From Nyssa sinensis (Eukaryota; Streptophyta; Magnoliopsida; Cornales; Nyssaceae): a stretch of DNA of 64,000 nucleotides. The first letter of the stretch is position 1. Every line of letters starts with the position of its first letter. A model generated the notes under the pieces. It was not told the DNA's origin. It did no database searches and saw only the letters and a list, made by a program, of their open reading frames with translations. The DNA is taken from contig CM018037.1 in NCBI GenBank assembly GCA_008638375.1, positions 31,729,076-31,793,075 of the forward strand, given 5' to 3'. The position numbers were made by a program, and so were the translations under genes. Positions 36,669 to 48,849 of the stretch are shown here, in pieces.

Positions 36669-38255
36669 TCATCCATGAACTTGATACCTTGTGGATTGGA
36701 TCTGAAACACTGAATTGTGAGGTCCGATATGAGCTCCATGACGAGAACCCCCATGCAGTTTTGAAGCAATTTCATATGGATACTGCATCAATGGGTTACC
36801 ATGAGTTGAGCCAAAAATCATCACTGCTCCATCATTCTTGGAGTGATTCCAGTCGACTAATATTTTTGGCATGCTGGGGGATTTCTGTGGTGGTGAAAGC
36901 AGAGTAAACTTCTCTTGTGAAGGAGATCTTTCATTGTCTGATGGAGTAGTATTCATGAGATGGACAGTAGTGATGTCGTGGATGCTGGGCCTTCTCTTAT
37001 CTTTTCCTCCTGAGTTCTGCCTTATAAAATATTTCTGAGCATGGCTTGCTACTTGAGTTGGTGTCTTGGTGATTACAAAATTCCGGGCAATATTTCTCCA
37101 GTCCCCTTTACCGTGCTTCTGAAGGCCCATCAGAAAACGCCTACAATTGATCACCAACAATCCATGCCATGAACAACAGCAAGGAAAATACTAATGTTGG
37201 AAAATTCAAATCGGAAGCCACACAAGATAGAGAAGTATTAGATCACCAATAAACTCAAGTCATGAAATTCATTTTATTTCCAGTTAATCAAATTCACAAA
37301 CAAACCTATTCAATAATCTTAATTCAAATCCATGACCTACTTGGGTTTACAGTTCAAAAGCACGTCTAGGATACATGAATCAATGAAGTAAGAATTACAG
37401 GAAAAGTTACAATGCAGCATGGTTGTAAAAAGGGCTCATCTTTATTTCTAAAACAACTCATGTCTTTTAATATAATGGGGTTGTTGTGAGGTTAGTGGCA
37501 TCCCCCCGGATTATGTCCAGATGATTTGCATCTGTGTTTTGGGTTTTTTCTTTTTATGATTTATAGATGATGACACAAATCCAATCATCCAATTTAGAGG
37601 GTGCAACTCCAGCTATACAAGTATAGGGCGTTGACGTCATCCCTGATAGTTTCTTCCATAGAAAAGGAAAATTGAAACCTTAAAATCCCTTCATTTGGGT
37701 TCACAACAACATTAAATGATCAACTCAATTAAGACTAAGTTTAGATTTTCATTTTCACAGAAGAAAAAGAAACCACTTTCAAATTTACCAAACAGAGTAT
37801 GAAAAAAAATAGAAGCATCAAGATGCCTAGCCAAATTAGATAGTTATGAAGAGAATTCACCTGTGCTCATCTTCTGTCCAGGGAACCCCTTTTTTCCTCT
37901 CCTGTTCAAATGACCGACCTGTGGAAGATCTCTTGCTAAACGCATCAAACCCACAATTGTCCACAAACTCCAATGTGAAAGGGGAGGTCAAGTAGCCAGG
38001 AATTGGAACCCGCCCAGCTTCTATATCACAGACATCTGCTTCCAATTTCTCGTACTGCCTGATCACATCTAACACAGATTTTCCAGGGATCCTAGCTGCC
38101 ACTCTTAGCCATCGATCCGGAGTGTCCTCGTCGAATATGGCAAGAGCTCTCTCAAACCTCTTGTTCTCTTCTTTAGTCCATTTTGTGCTCTTGTTCTCTT
38201 GCATCATCATCCAGTTCGAGTTTGCAATATATGAATATGGAGACAGAGTTTCCAT
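36669..38255 (-). CDS. DIVARICATA-like two-repeat MYB transcription factor
   Basis: Two coding exons, 37861-38255 and 36669-37140, join at AG/G (an Arg codon) and encode 288 residues. The start METLSPYSY at 38255 matches the usual family start. The first MYB-like repeat spans about residues 24-76 ([18 protein letters not shown], then [18 protein letters not shown]), followed by [12 protein letters not shown]. The second repeat spans about 123-173 ([20 protein letters not shown]) and ends in the diagnostic SHAQKYF and a basic [16 protein letters not shown]. The C-terminus is Ser/Pro-rich. This family binds I-box/GATAA-type DNA in the nucleus and acts in floral asymmetry, ABA/salt responses and development; the role of this copy is unknown. 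The ATG is preceded by TTGATTCTTGTAG, a good acceptor, so a leader intron is likely. No lesions. Confidence 0.93.
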
Positions 38256-39350
38256 GTCTACAAGAATCAAATCCGTCTTCCCTCAAGACTAATTTGCTAT
38301 AAGATGACAGTTCATATCCATAGAATTGATTCAAACATTTAAACTGATGATATTGAAGCAATATAGAGTACGCGGAAAACCAAAAAAAGAGAGTGTGTGA
38401 GAATTTACCATGATTCAAAAGGCATTAAATTCAGAATCATTTACTGGGAATCAGAATACCTTTCTTAATAGCATAAATTGAAGAATCCAGAGAAGACCCA
38501 CCTTTTCAGAATTAGGAGAACCTTGAAAAAAACAGAAAAGCTAACTGATCTTACTGCTCACATATAAACCCTAGACCCTGCCAATAACACAAGATACTAA
38601 CCACAAACCCAGATAAAATTTTGAATTTGAAAGAGACTCTTTGGAAAATTTTGAAGGGAAGCTTGAAAAAAGCGATACACCAAACTAATAACTCAAAAGA
38701 AACTTAAAAAACCATGGACAGAACCAAAACCCAGTTGAGAAAAGATATTGATTCTGAAGAATCGGACGAGAAAAGGCGGGAAAGTGCTATTTTCCTTTGC
38801 TTTCTTTTGAGGCTAAGGCAAAAGGAAAATACAGAGAAAATGACGAATTAGGGGGAGGTTTGGAGAGAGACGTGGGCTAGAATAGATTCATCAGAATTTG
38901 GTAGTAGTAGCAGCGATCACCATCGTGGTCGTGAATGAATCCAAAGGAGAGCAGAGTTAGAAAGAGAAAATGAGACATCAACAAACTCGGAGCTGTCTAC
39001 TTGTGATTGGAAGTATGGGTTCTGCAGTTCATGTAGATTGTTTCTTTACTCTTATTACAGGGAGTTGATTACTGGGAAGCCTGGCTGCTCTCCAGAGAGG
39101 TTTGAGTACTCAAAATTACTTTTGGGTCAGCAGGAGTCACCATCCTACCTTCCTGGCTACTCTCCAGAGTGGTATGTATAAGTACTCAAAATCACTTTTG
39201 GGTAAGCAGGAATCACCATCCCAGCTTTCACCTTTCACTGCTTAGGAACTGTACAAAATATCAGGTTTTCCGGTACTTTTATTTATATTTATTCTGTATT
39301 ATTTTGTAGGTTTGAAGCTTTTCATCTAAAGACAAGGCTGGTGTATGTTC
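38256..39350. promoter_or_regulatory. Leader and promoter region of the MYB gene
   Basis: On the minus strand the DNA above the ATG contains a probable 5' UTR, perhaps with an intron ending TTCTTGTAG at about 38257. CT-rich sequence around 38850-38870 (minus-strand sense) resembles a leader start. A tandem duplication of about 72 bp (39080-39151 and 39152-39223), sharing CCTGGCTRCTCTCCAGAG and TACTCAAAATYACTTTTGGG, sits further upstream. No TATA box was chosen with confidence. Confidence 0.4.
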
Positions 39351-39611
39351 AGAGGTGGTTTAAAATTAATTTGTAAAATAAACAATTTCAGTTTAAATAA
39401 ATTTGAAAGCTCAATAAATTATTAAGTTTGATATGAATTTAATTTATTAAGTTAAAAGTAATTTAATATTATATAAAAAATTAAACTATTCAAGTTTGAC
39501 TTAAGATCGATTCGATTAAAGTCTCGTTCGAAATCGACTCGAAAAATTAATAATTTAAGTTTGAAGAACTCATTGCTCGACTCGACTTAACTCGACTCAT
39601 TTACGACCCTA
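39351..39611. mobile_element. hAT-like MITE, GGCTGTAAACGAG family (copy 3)
   Basis: The right end CTCGACTTAACTCGACTCAT then TTACGACCCTA and the internal ATTATATAAAAAATTAAAC and CTCGTTCGAAATCGACTCG blocks match the family. The left end is decayed (GGTGGTTTAAAATTAATTTG). Confidence 0.6.
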
Positions 39612-39731
39612 TCTGACAACTTTTTTGCATTTTATTTTTATTTTTGTGCTTGTAACAAGTCTTATGAAAAATATGGTTGTTTGTGTGACTAAGTTTAAAA
39701 TAATTTGTGTTAAATTTGTTTTCTTATTATT

Positions 39732-40095
39732 GGGTAATTTACACTCAACATACTTTGATTTCTAACCATTGTAGAGAGACTCTAAATTGACTATTTACAC
39801 TGCATTTTCTTATGATGTAACAGTTTGTAACTCAGAAAATCCTGTGTAAACAGTCTGTTATTGACATTTATATTTTAGATGACATCAACGTATAAAAGTT
39901 TTCAAAATAGAAAATTTGTCATGAATTTTGTAAAAAAATAATTTTTTATTAGAAAACTAAGAAAATATATTTGTAATTGCACCAATTGATGTTAAACTAA
40001 TAATTCTAAGAGGAATGTGTAATATAATTAAGTAATTTAGGGAAAGTCTCTTTGAGAATGTCAAAAACCTCATAAGTTCAATGTGTAATTTACCC
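39732..40095. mobile_element. MITE with GGGTAATTTACAC ends
   Basis: The left end GGGTAATTTACACTCAACA and the inverse of the right end (GGGTAAATTACACATTGAAC) are inverted repeats. About 364 bp, non-coding. Flanks TTCTTATTATT and TTTCTTATATT are similar and may be a decayed target duplication of 9-11 bp. A relative at 23388-23958 holds a SINE. Confidence 0.65.
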
Positions 40096-40562
40096 TTTCT
40101 TATATTGTCTTTTTTCAAAAGCATTTTGTGAGTTTAAAAAAACTAGCTCTAGACATTTTGTTAAATTGGCTTTGTAATTCACTGCTTCAATCAAATTCTT
40201 TTATTTTGCTATTTTTTTCCACAATGGATGAAATATGATTATTAGTATATCTGATTTACTTGCTGAGTATTTTAGAGTTTTTTTTTTAAAAAAAAGGCAC
40301 AAAAATATATTGGTGAAAATTATTTTTTAGATTTTTTTTTTTATGAATTTGCGAAAAAAAAAACCCTAACCAGTTTTTTCTAAAGTTTGACAAAACAGCC
40401 AAACAATTTTTTAGTGACAATTTTTACAAATGCAAACTAAAAAATAAAGTGCTAAATTAGCCAAATGGGCCTAGTATGATAGATATCCTTATTTTTGTGT
40501 TATGGTTGATTGGAGTTAATTCACTGAAAATATTAAAATTGAAATGAGGCATACAAGCGGCC

Positions 40563-41095
40563 CTCTTATAATTAATTATTCAATAAGTTAATCATCTTTA
40601 ATAATTAATAATTTTTTAAAGAACATACTTGATTTTTGGATAAATAATTAATAATTCTATTAACTAATAATTAATACTTTTTTTGTCAAATTTTTTTTTA
40701 TAATATTAATTATTAGAGAGACAAAATAGTTATATATGTATTTAAATATATCTCATTTATAACATGTCTTAGTAATTATATTTTTTAATTTAACATAATT
40801 AAAGTCAAAAGCATTGTAGGTAAGAAAAATAATGACATTAGAAAACATAACTTATTTATTTGAAAATAACATTAGAAGTTTTTTATGTTTTAAGTTGAGC
40901 GTTTGATGTATTTTTTATGAAAAATTAAATATCATTGAAAAGTTACATATAAAATCTTATTTCCATAGTGAAAATCATTTACATGTAAGAAATATTTTTT
41001 AGTTAATGAAAGTATGAGAAAATTTAATAATTAATAATTTTAATAATTAATAATTAATAATTTTTTTAATTTTTTATGTCTATTAATTATAAGAG
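40563..41095 (-). mobile_element. MITE with CTCTTATAATTAAT ends (copy B, complete)
   Basis: The left end CTCTTATAATTAATTA is matched by the right end TATTAATTATAAGAG, 15-bp inverted repeats. Reversed, its body follows copies at 1099 and 59399: TTCTTACATGTAAATG, ACATATAAAATCTTA (complement), CAATGCTTTTGACTTTAATT and AATTAATAATTCTATTA. 533 bp, non-coding. Confidence 0.75.
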
Positions 41096-41274
41096 CGTAA
41101 CTATATATATACATATATATACACGTTGATGTGATCCAGTGACAATATTTATTCATTTTTAGAGGAAAAAAAAAGTAGGGTTCAAATTTTTGTAAGTAAA
41201 AAAAAAAGTAAGGTTAGTAGAAATTTAAAATCATCGACCCTAATAAATGGTTAGGCTTTAAAAACTATACATGG

Positions 41275-41582
41275 AAGACTGTAAAACGAATCAAGTTATT
41301 CGAGCTCGATTCAGTTAGAAACTTGTTCAAGATCGGTTCGAAAAATAAATAAGTCAAATTTGAACATATTTTGAATCTCATTAATTTATTGAAGTCGACT
41401 CAATAAATGAATTAGAAGTCTAATACTATATAAAAAAAATCAAACTACTTGAGCTCAACTCGGCTCGACATTGGATTGAGAAATTAATAAATCGAACTAA
41501 AACATAATTTGATACTCATTTATTTTAGTAAGTCAAGTTTATATAACTCATTGCTTAAATTGGTTCGACCCATTAATAATCC
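41275..41582. mobile_element. hAT-like MITE, GGCTGTAAACGAG family (copy 4)
   Basis: Begins AGACTGTAAAACGAATCAAG, carries CAAATTTGAACATATTTTGA and ACTATATAAAAAAAATCAAA, and ends GGTTCGACCCATTAATAATCC. It ends about 85 bp upstream of the tRNA gene. Confidence 0.65.
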
Positions 41583-41666
41583 AATATGTGTATATTTGTA
41601 TGTATAGATTAAGTTACAAAAATACATAAGTAAGATATAAAGTTAGAAAAATGGGGATTGAATCAA

Positions 41667-41739
41667 GCGCCTGTAGCTCAGTGGATAGAGCGTCTGTTTC
41701 CTAAGCAGAAAGTCGTAGGTTCGACCCCTACCTGGCGCG
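41667..41739 (+). tRNA. tRNA-Arg (anticodon CCT)
   Basis: A 73-base cloverleaf: acceptor GCGCCTG pairing with CTGGCGC (one T-T mismatch), D arm GCTCAGTGGATAGAGC, anticodon arm TCTGTTTCCTAAGCAGA with CCT at 41700-41702, and T arm GTAGGTTCGACCCCTAC. A discriminator G is at 41739. The internal promoter boxes are intact: A box TAGCTCAGTGG (41674-41684) and B box GGTTCGACCCC (41718-41728). No intron. A TTTT run at 41740-41743 directly follows, as expected for RNA polymerase III termination. It reads AGG codons. Confidence 0.97.
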
Positions 41740-41743
41740 TTTT
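41740..41743 (+). terminator. RNA polymerase III T-run terminator
   Basis: TTTT immediately after the tRNA discriminator base, the normal Pol III stop signal. Confidence 0.75.
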
Positions 41744-42360
41744 GTCCTGTATGATTTGTTTTTTCACAGAATCAGACTTATTTGGACAAGAACTGGTTTT
41801 GATTTAACTGATGGTGCCTGATTTCTTTGTAGAAGTGCTATCAAAAATCAGGAATTTGTTAATGTAATGTACCTCTTGATAAAAAAATGTTTTGCAAGCT
41901 TGTGTGTTTAGATTCTTTAGAATGATAATTTGTGAAGTAAATAAACAAATAAGTGAAAGGAAGAAAGTATCATGGGTTTTACTCTGTATAGTTTATTTAC
42001 TTATTTTAATTTTAGATTGGATGAGTTTTCAGAATTCAAAATTGAGAAACACTTTGATTTATAAGTTGGGAAGTGTAATATTATAACTATTCTAACCCAA
42101 TTTGAATGTCAGAGATCCTTTTAATCGAACAACTTAAATTGACGAAATAATTTATGTCAAAAAATGACTTTCAATATTCGAAAAAAAATGTCAAAAAATA
42201 ATTTTTTAGTACTGTAATGCTGCAAAAATTTAATTTTAGCATTACTAAAATGACTTTTAATATTGGGTTTGGTTTTAATCTATTAATAATAACGAGCATA
42301 AGTGGTGGAACTATTAGTGATTTGTGTTAATGATAGAGGGAATTAAGTAATGTGATTTTC

Positions 42361-42600
42361 AATAATGCTAGGCTTACTTAAAAACTCTACTAAAAGTATT
42401 TATTTTTATGAGTTGACAGTGTTGTATTGACTGAATATCACATCATGATGTTATGGGTCTCACTTTTTGTCCCAACTTGGTCTTATCCTCTCACATAGGT
42501 GTGACTTACTATTCATGGGATCCATCATATGAGTCTCACCCATGTGAAAGAGATAAGACTAAGATGAGACAAAAAAGGTGGAATTTCTAGTATTGCTCTT
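42361..42600. mobile_element. Foldback MITE
   Basis: The ends CAATAATGCTAGGCTTA and its near inverse (CTAGTATTGCTC at 42587-42598) flank long internal arms. The arm around TTTGTCCCAACTTGGTCTTA (42464 on) is the approximate inverse of TAAGACTAAGATGAGACAAA (42552 on). It can form a long hairpin and so could give rise to small RNAs. Non-coding. Confidence 0.6.
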
Positions 42601-43326
42601 TTGTCGATGATGATTTTTCAGTGATAGGAGTATTAAGTACTTGCTTTATAAGCACCACTTTTTTTTTCTAACTTTTATTGGACGTGAGACAAATAAAGTA
42701 CACTTGTTGAGTTGCTCTTCTTTCATTTGATTCTTCTTTTTACATTTTTGTTGAAATAAAATTATGAATTTATTATTTGAAAACAATTATTTGTTTTCTA
42801 AACAACTACAATTTTCATATTAATACTTATGATATTAATTTTTTTCATATACTTATAAAAATATTAATTATTACATATTATTAATACTTATAATACAAAA
42901 TATCCCCCACTTATCCTTAAGTGTATTATCATGACAAGCTATTTACAATCTTAAATTATTTCATGTGCCAATTGCTGCAATAAATCATCAAAAAACCTCT
43001 GTTTCAAATACATATGAGATCACACTCATTTTGAACTCTAACAAGTACATATATCCATACAGACTTAATTTCACAAACAAAATAAAAGTTTACAACAGAA
43101 TTAAATTGCCCAAGTTTATTTAATTTTTGCCTGAGGAGCTTTATCCATTCCATCTCCAAAACAATCAAAAGATTCCCTTTTCAGTCTTTTTATTTGTTCT
43201 GTCAGACTTCTGGCTCTGCTTTTTTGCTTATATATATTCAGTCATGATGTTTTTTTTCTTTCTAGTCCCTCTTCTGATGTAACAATCCCTCAAACCTGTG
43301 ATGGCTAAGTTGCAATTGGATTTTAC

Positions 43327-46300
43327 CTAACACATTGGAAGGTCACTTGGAGGAGGTAGAAGTGATTCATTGGGGCCTTTGCCATTGTCCACCAAAAATG
43401 CCATCTTGAGTCCCCATGTAGTGTGTACTTCCAAATGACAATGCAAAAACCAAATGCCTACAAACACCAAATTATAATCTCAATTAAAATAGTTCATTAA
43501 TTTAGATTTCCTTATGTTTTAAAAACTTAAGCCATTAAAAAATAGATCAATTATATATAATATCATCTTTCACGTGCAATTTCGTTTTTTCATTCTTGCA
43601 TTAGAAAATTTGACACACTGATATAACAGAATGAGAGAACGAAAGTGCTAATTTTAACAGAACATGATAAGTGAGTGTAAATATTGTATGGAATGAATGA
43701 AAGAGAAATTTGAATGAAAAACTTTTCAAGAAGCAAGAGTTATGGTGCAAAGAAAAAGAAAAAGAAAAGAACCACAAGGTGCACTCTCCTTATCAGGAAA
43801 ATGACACAACAAACTAAGAACGTAATTTTGTGGGAAAATCATTCTTTTGGTAAATTGCTTTCAAAACTACCTATTAATTAAGGATAAATAATTATACCAA
43901 AAGCAAGCAATCAAAAAGCATATATATATATATATATATATATAATTAAGAGAGTACTATAATACTATTTACCTGGGTTATCTGCCGTGAATCTGATTGC
44001 AGTCCATCCAGCAGTTGGGACACTTAATGTGTTCCTCTCAACAGGATCAACAAGATTGAATGATTTTGGATCATTTTCCGGATCAAAATTGCCTACTCCC
44101 CTCCCAACTGCATAGAAATTAAACCCATGAAGATGGGTTGGATGGCTCTCTGGTGCTATGATATTAGTGCCTTGAAACACAACTTGAACTGTAGAATTAA
44201 AGGCCACTCTATAAACCTTGGTGCCATTCATAGTCTGCAAATTAGAAGGAGGAGCACCAGTATAATTGAAAGGGATTTGTGGGTTTGCAGGAAAATCATC
44301 AGTGAAAACTCCACTGATGTTGTAGTAATGAGCTTGAAGAAGAGCTGTAGTTGGCATCACAAAGGTGACATTATTTATATCTGCCACAACTCTGCTTCCA
44401 TTAACACAAGTAGCACAAGGATTCACACCAACACCAATGGCGAAATACAGTGAATGATCAATCTTTAATGGGACTTTTGCAGGATATTGATTTGAATTGA
44501 GACTTTTAAGAGAGGCAATGAAGCTTTCTGTCACAGGAGTTGCATTTTGAGACGGAATGCTGGTGAGCATTGTTGGGGGAAATGCATTGGTGCCTTGGTA
44601 GCGCAATGTGGCAATTCCAGTGACGTTGTCAACAGCAACCACTGTGTCCATGAAAGGAGAGATGGCTATTAGGTATTTGCCAATGCCCTGATCTGCAGTG
44701 AGAAGTGCATTGGTGGTTTGGCCGGGAGCAATGAAAATGGTGTCGGTTTTGAAGGGTTTGGTATAGGCGGCGTCAACTTCAACGACGGTTAGTTGATGCC
44801 CGGCGACCTTGAAGAAGAGCTCATCGTTTACTGCTGCATTGACAATCCTTAGCAAGTAGGTTTTTCCACTTTCTACATGCAGAGTGAAACCTGCATATGG
44901 TGAGAGATGAGCAAGAATACAGTTCAAATCAGCTGTACATATTTTGCAGATTTACAGGAGGGCCAACAAATCGTAAGCATGTCAAAAATGAGTGATCAGA
45001 GCAATTCGAATGATAAAAGTTATTTTAATCATGTTAAAGATAAATTTTAACAGTTTTTCAATATTTTGAAGTTGAGGATTGAGCTTTCATGTTATAGTAC
45101 AAATTTGTTTTTTTTAGACATTTTTGTTTCAACGGTGAAGTTGTAAAAAAAATTTGGTCAAATCTGAATCGTTCATATGAAAAAATATGAACTGTTAAAT
45201 GGATGATAGATCACTAAAATTAAAATCATATTTAAAAGAAAATTTGACTCGGTCAAATTTTGAAGGCATAGATAATTAATCATTGGAGAACTACTTTGAA
45301 ACTAAGCTGCTAAAATATAACTATGCAACTCTAATGATTGAACCGCTAGAACTACTCTTATATACGTGTTCTTGGTTTTCATTTCTTTTACTAGGTTAGA
45401 AAAATATTTCAGCTTGTACAAGATTGTTCGGTACATAAATCAGACTACTCCTTGCAATCATAGAAGCAAAGCTTAAGCTTACTGGTCTCAACGCAATGGT
45501 AAAATTATTTTATTATAATATTAAAAAAATAGTTTCTTTCATTTGTGAGATAAGACTGAATAAATTTAATCTTTTCCCGACCTGGTAATAACGAGAATCT
45601 CGTAAACTAATCTAGTCCTATAGTATGAATAGAAAGTGTTTGTATATCGCAAGAGAAAGTATGTTGACTTATTTTATTTTTCAAGACATTAATCACCCAT
45701 CAAGATTTTCCATTCAAAATCTGGGGCGAAGTGTTAAAATCATATTCAGTCTAGAAAGAAAAGGAAAAAAAAAAAATACTGAGACTATGTATACCCCTTA
45801 TCAGTACCCGTAGAAGAGCAATTTGGAACAGGTCCAGTTTGGCCATTAATGGTGTGTGCATCTGAAACATTTGGAGCAACACCAGCTTGCATTGCTTGGC
45901 TGATCATAGTTTCAATATCTGACTTCCACCATTCACCTACAATTTATAAAATTACAACCAGATTAGTAATTGCATTGTGCATAGGCAGTGAAAGATGAAA
46001 CCAGGGATAACCAAATAACACCAAATAAAGGTGTAATTCGGGTGAGTCGGGTTTGGGTTTAAATTGAGTCATATCCAAGCTTTAAAACAATTAACTTGAG
46101 ACCGAACCCGATTTTGAACCCGACAACTCATTCCGAGCCCGATTCGAATTAAAATTCATTAGTATTGAATTCAATTCGAACCTAACGAATTTTCAACAAT
46201 TTAGGTTATCAATTCCAATTTTTAGATTTTATTCACAATTTTTGTAATGAATTATTGTTTTTTAAAAAAAAATCAAAAAGTTGTTAAAATATTTCCTTCA

Positions 46301-48588
46301 ACATAATTTAATTTTGAAAAAAATATTTGTTAAATGTCAAGAAATTTTTGAAATTATAAAATGTAAATAGTGATGCTTGTAAAGAATTTCTCATAGTCTA
46401 ATAGTGTATAACTAAAGTTTTAAAAATTATAATATATAAAGTATTAAGTTCGGGCTTGGATTAGGTTCGGGTTTCTAAAATCTCAACTCAAACCCAATTC
46501 TAATTTAAATTTGGTTTGAGTTCTTTTTTCTAAAGGTCTTTTCCAAAATATTAAAAATAAAATTCAAACAATGAAAAACTCAAGTTGAGCTCAAGTTAGC
46601 CTACCTAAATTGCACCCTTAACCAAGAGTAATGCTATTTGTCACACCTTTTTCCTATCACCATTTTGTACCATCCTTTCAAGAATGGAAAAAACTCTATT
46701 TATACCATAGGAAGGTAGTAATTGTGTATGACTCTCATGGGTCCACGCAATACTCAATAATTGTGTAGGACCCACACGGGTCCACACAATACTCAAACCT
46801 AGCAGCATTACAACCACATGTGATGGTACAATTGCGTGCAATAATACAAGGGTCTCATGCAAGTCCATATATGTACTGTGGATTCCACTTTTGTGAAAGG
46901 GTAATATACGCAAAGGACGTAGAAAAAAGAGGGACAAATAAAAATGGTGTATTGCCAATTATAGGAAAGGATACAAACCTAATACAATGATTTTTTCCTT
47001 GTCCGGTGTGGGAAATGGATATGGAACGCCCAACTTGGGCAATATGACAATGGCACCGTGAACCGTGGCCCTTATCCAAGTGATGTGTGCATGCCAGAGA
47101 AGTGTGCCTCTTTGACCACTGATAGTGAAATTGTAGATATAGTTTTGCCCAGGCTGTATAGGGCACTGTGTGATATATGCTGGTCCATCTGCCCAACCTG
47201 TTCGGAGCTGTCTGACTCCATGCCTGCCAGTTCACACACACAAATTGGCATATGCTCCAACTAGTAAAATCATATCAATCTTTCAAAATGGTTTTGGTGC
47301 ATATTACACTGACTGTGAGTGTGTGTGAATATATATATATATATATATATATGTGCATAATTATACTAACTTTTTATGAGTTGTTAGAATTTAGATATGT
47401 TGACAATATAAGATTCTTCCTATACTGACATCCTCTTTGTTATATTAATAATATATGTATATGGATAATTATACTTATCTTTTCCGAGTTCCTTAACAGT
47501 TATAGAAACTCCTTCGTGTGTTTTTTGAAATTATATTGACATCCTTTCTATTATGTCAATAATATAGGGATTCTCTCTTTATATAAAATTCGGTTTCAAT
47601 CAAATTTTTGGACTAAAATACTCTTGCATATTACGCTGACTTCTTTTATTTTTATAAAGATTATAAGAAAGGTCTCTATAATTATCAGATATTATAAAAG
47701 AAGTCAATAGAATTATTTATAAAGGTAAAATAGTAAAATTTATGTTTTTCATTAAAATCCATCTCCTCACAATTCTAACCGGAAAGTTCGGTGTGATATT
47801 GGAATCACAAGAAATGTCACTGTAATTGTCATATATTAGAAAGGAGGAGAGGTGAGTGTAATTATCCTATATATATATATATATATATATATAAATATAT
47901 GTGTGTGTTACCATATTGACAACATAATTCAATAATTATTTCTAAAATTAGGGGCAGACTAGTGTTTTTGAGTCGCACCAATGGATAGTAATGTTGTATT
48001 GAACATGATTGACGACCCTGACGATCACTGTATCACCCTCCCTTGCATACAGAGTTGGCCCTGGGAATTTCCCATTGACAGTGACAATAGGCTTTGTGGA
48101 GCAAAGTTTTGTTGCATTCTTCATCACCACCTGCATACAGTAGGCAACAGATCATTGCCCAAATATAATAACCCAGATTTATAATTCTACTAAGCTGTTC
48201 AAAACTTTAACCTTGACCAATATCATTCATGAAGGACAATTATTAGTTTAAGAAAATGATCCCAAGGTTTTAATCTTTTTATTTATAATTCTTAGGCTTT
48301 TAAAATGCCGAGCCTCATATGAGTTCAAGTATACAATAGCATTACACTTTGTATTTAACACGACAGTGGGTGTTTATGTAGTAGATTAATGAAAAGGGTT
48401 AACCATAAGTGAAAAAATGCCCATGCAAAAGCATTTTTTATATTTTCTGTCTTATAATGACAACTGCACAATATAGTGAAGGATAAACTTACACTGAACT
48501 TGTAATGACGAACCCTGGATTCAGCCAATGCAGGGAACAGGAAAGCTGCTAGCACCGCCGCCGCTGCCGCCCGAACCCAAAATGCCAT
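43327..48588 (-). CDS. Lignin-type laccase (multicopper oxidase, LAC4/LAC10-like)
   Basis: Six exons on the minus strand: 48493-48588, 47979-48130, 46979-47223, 45808-45936, 43973-44890 and 43327-43457. All have GT/AG borders and consistent phases, giving 556 residues. Residues 1 to about 22 are a signal peptide (Ala-rich hydrophobic core), so the enzyme is secreted to the cell wall. All copper-site motifs are present: HWHG at 82-85, HAH at 127-129, HPTHLHG at 457-463 and HCHLEVH at 519-525, with Cys520 as the type-1 copper ligand. Many NxS/T glycosylation sites are present. The reaction is one-electron oxidation of phenols, such as monolignols, with reduction of oxygen to water. Closest resemblance from memory is to the Arabidopsis LAC4 group, which polymerises lignin. 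The gene looks functional. Introns 2 and 3 carry MITE relics, and the usual miR397 target site is eroded. Confidence 0.95.
46626..46956. mobile_element. MITE-like insertion in laccase intron 3
   Basis: The left end GAGTAATGCTATTTGTCAC and the inverse of the right end (GGCAATACACCATTTTTATT, then TGTCCC) are loosely inverted. The middle repeats GGGTCCACRCAATACTCAA twice (46740-46795). A second relic, 46030-46610, has GGGTTTGGGTTTAAATTG and its mirrored CAACTCAAACCCAATTC. Neither codes for protein. Confidence 0.45.
47360..47870. mobile_element. Degenerate MITE, TAAATTACACTGAC family, in laccase intron 2
   Basis: AATTATACTTATCTTTTCCG, GAAATTATATTGACATCC (seen twice) and the terminal CACTGTAATTGTCATATATT follow the family pattern in rearranged form, suggesting two overlapping old copies. 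TA microsatellites bound it at 47330-47351 and 47870-47893. Confidence 0.5.
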
Positions 48589-48717
48589 CTTCTCTCTCTC
48601 TTTCTCTCTCGCCCCCTCTCTCTCTCTCTCGCTCTCGCTCTCTCTCTGTCTGGCTTTGTGATTTCCTCTAAGCTTGCTCTTTTTAGTACATCTGTGGATG
48701 ATTGACCACCGCAACAT

Positions 48718-48730
48718 TATATATATACAT
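48718..48730 (-). promoter_or_regulatory. Laccase TATA box
   Basis: On the minus strand ATGTATATATATAATG lies about 130-140 bp upstream of the ATG. A CT-rich leader (GA-rich on the + strand, 48590-48650) lies between, typical of plant 5' UTRs. Confidence 0.6.
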
Positions 48731-48768
48731 AAAAGGAATAAATCTATGATGCCGTGTCGTTTTACCCT

Positions 48769-48775
48769 GTTAGGT
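48769..48775 (-). promoter_or_regulatory. AC element (ACCTAAC) upstream of laccase
   Basis: ACCTAAC on the minus strand is an AC-III-type element, the binding motif of secondary-wall MYBs that control lignin genes. It is about 180 bp above the ATG and about 40 bp above the TATA box, a sensible position. A second candidate, ACCTACC (AC-I) on the + strand, is at 50153-50159. Function is inferred from the motif. Confidence 0.55.
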
Positions 48776-48849
48776 GAGTAGAGACAGAGAGCCATGCATT
48801 TTTCAGGCTTTCTTGCATATTACATAAAGTAGATATCTGTCCACTAATA

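Noticed and set aside
46641..47241. Minus-strand frames of 105 and 128 residues in the laccase locus
   Set aside because: One is a repeat in intron 3; the other reads laccase exon 3 in the wrong frame.
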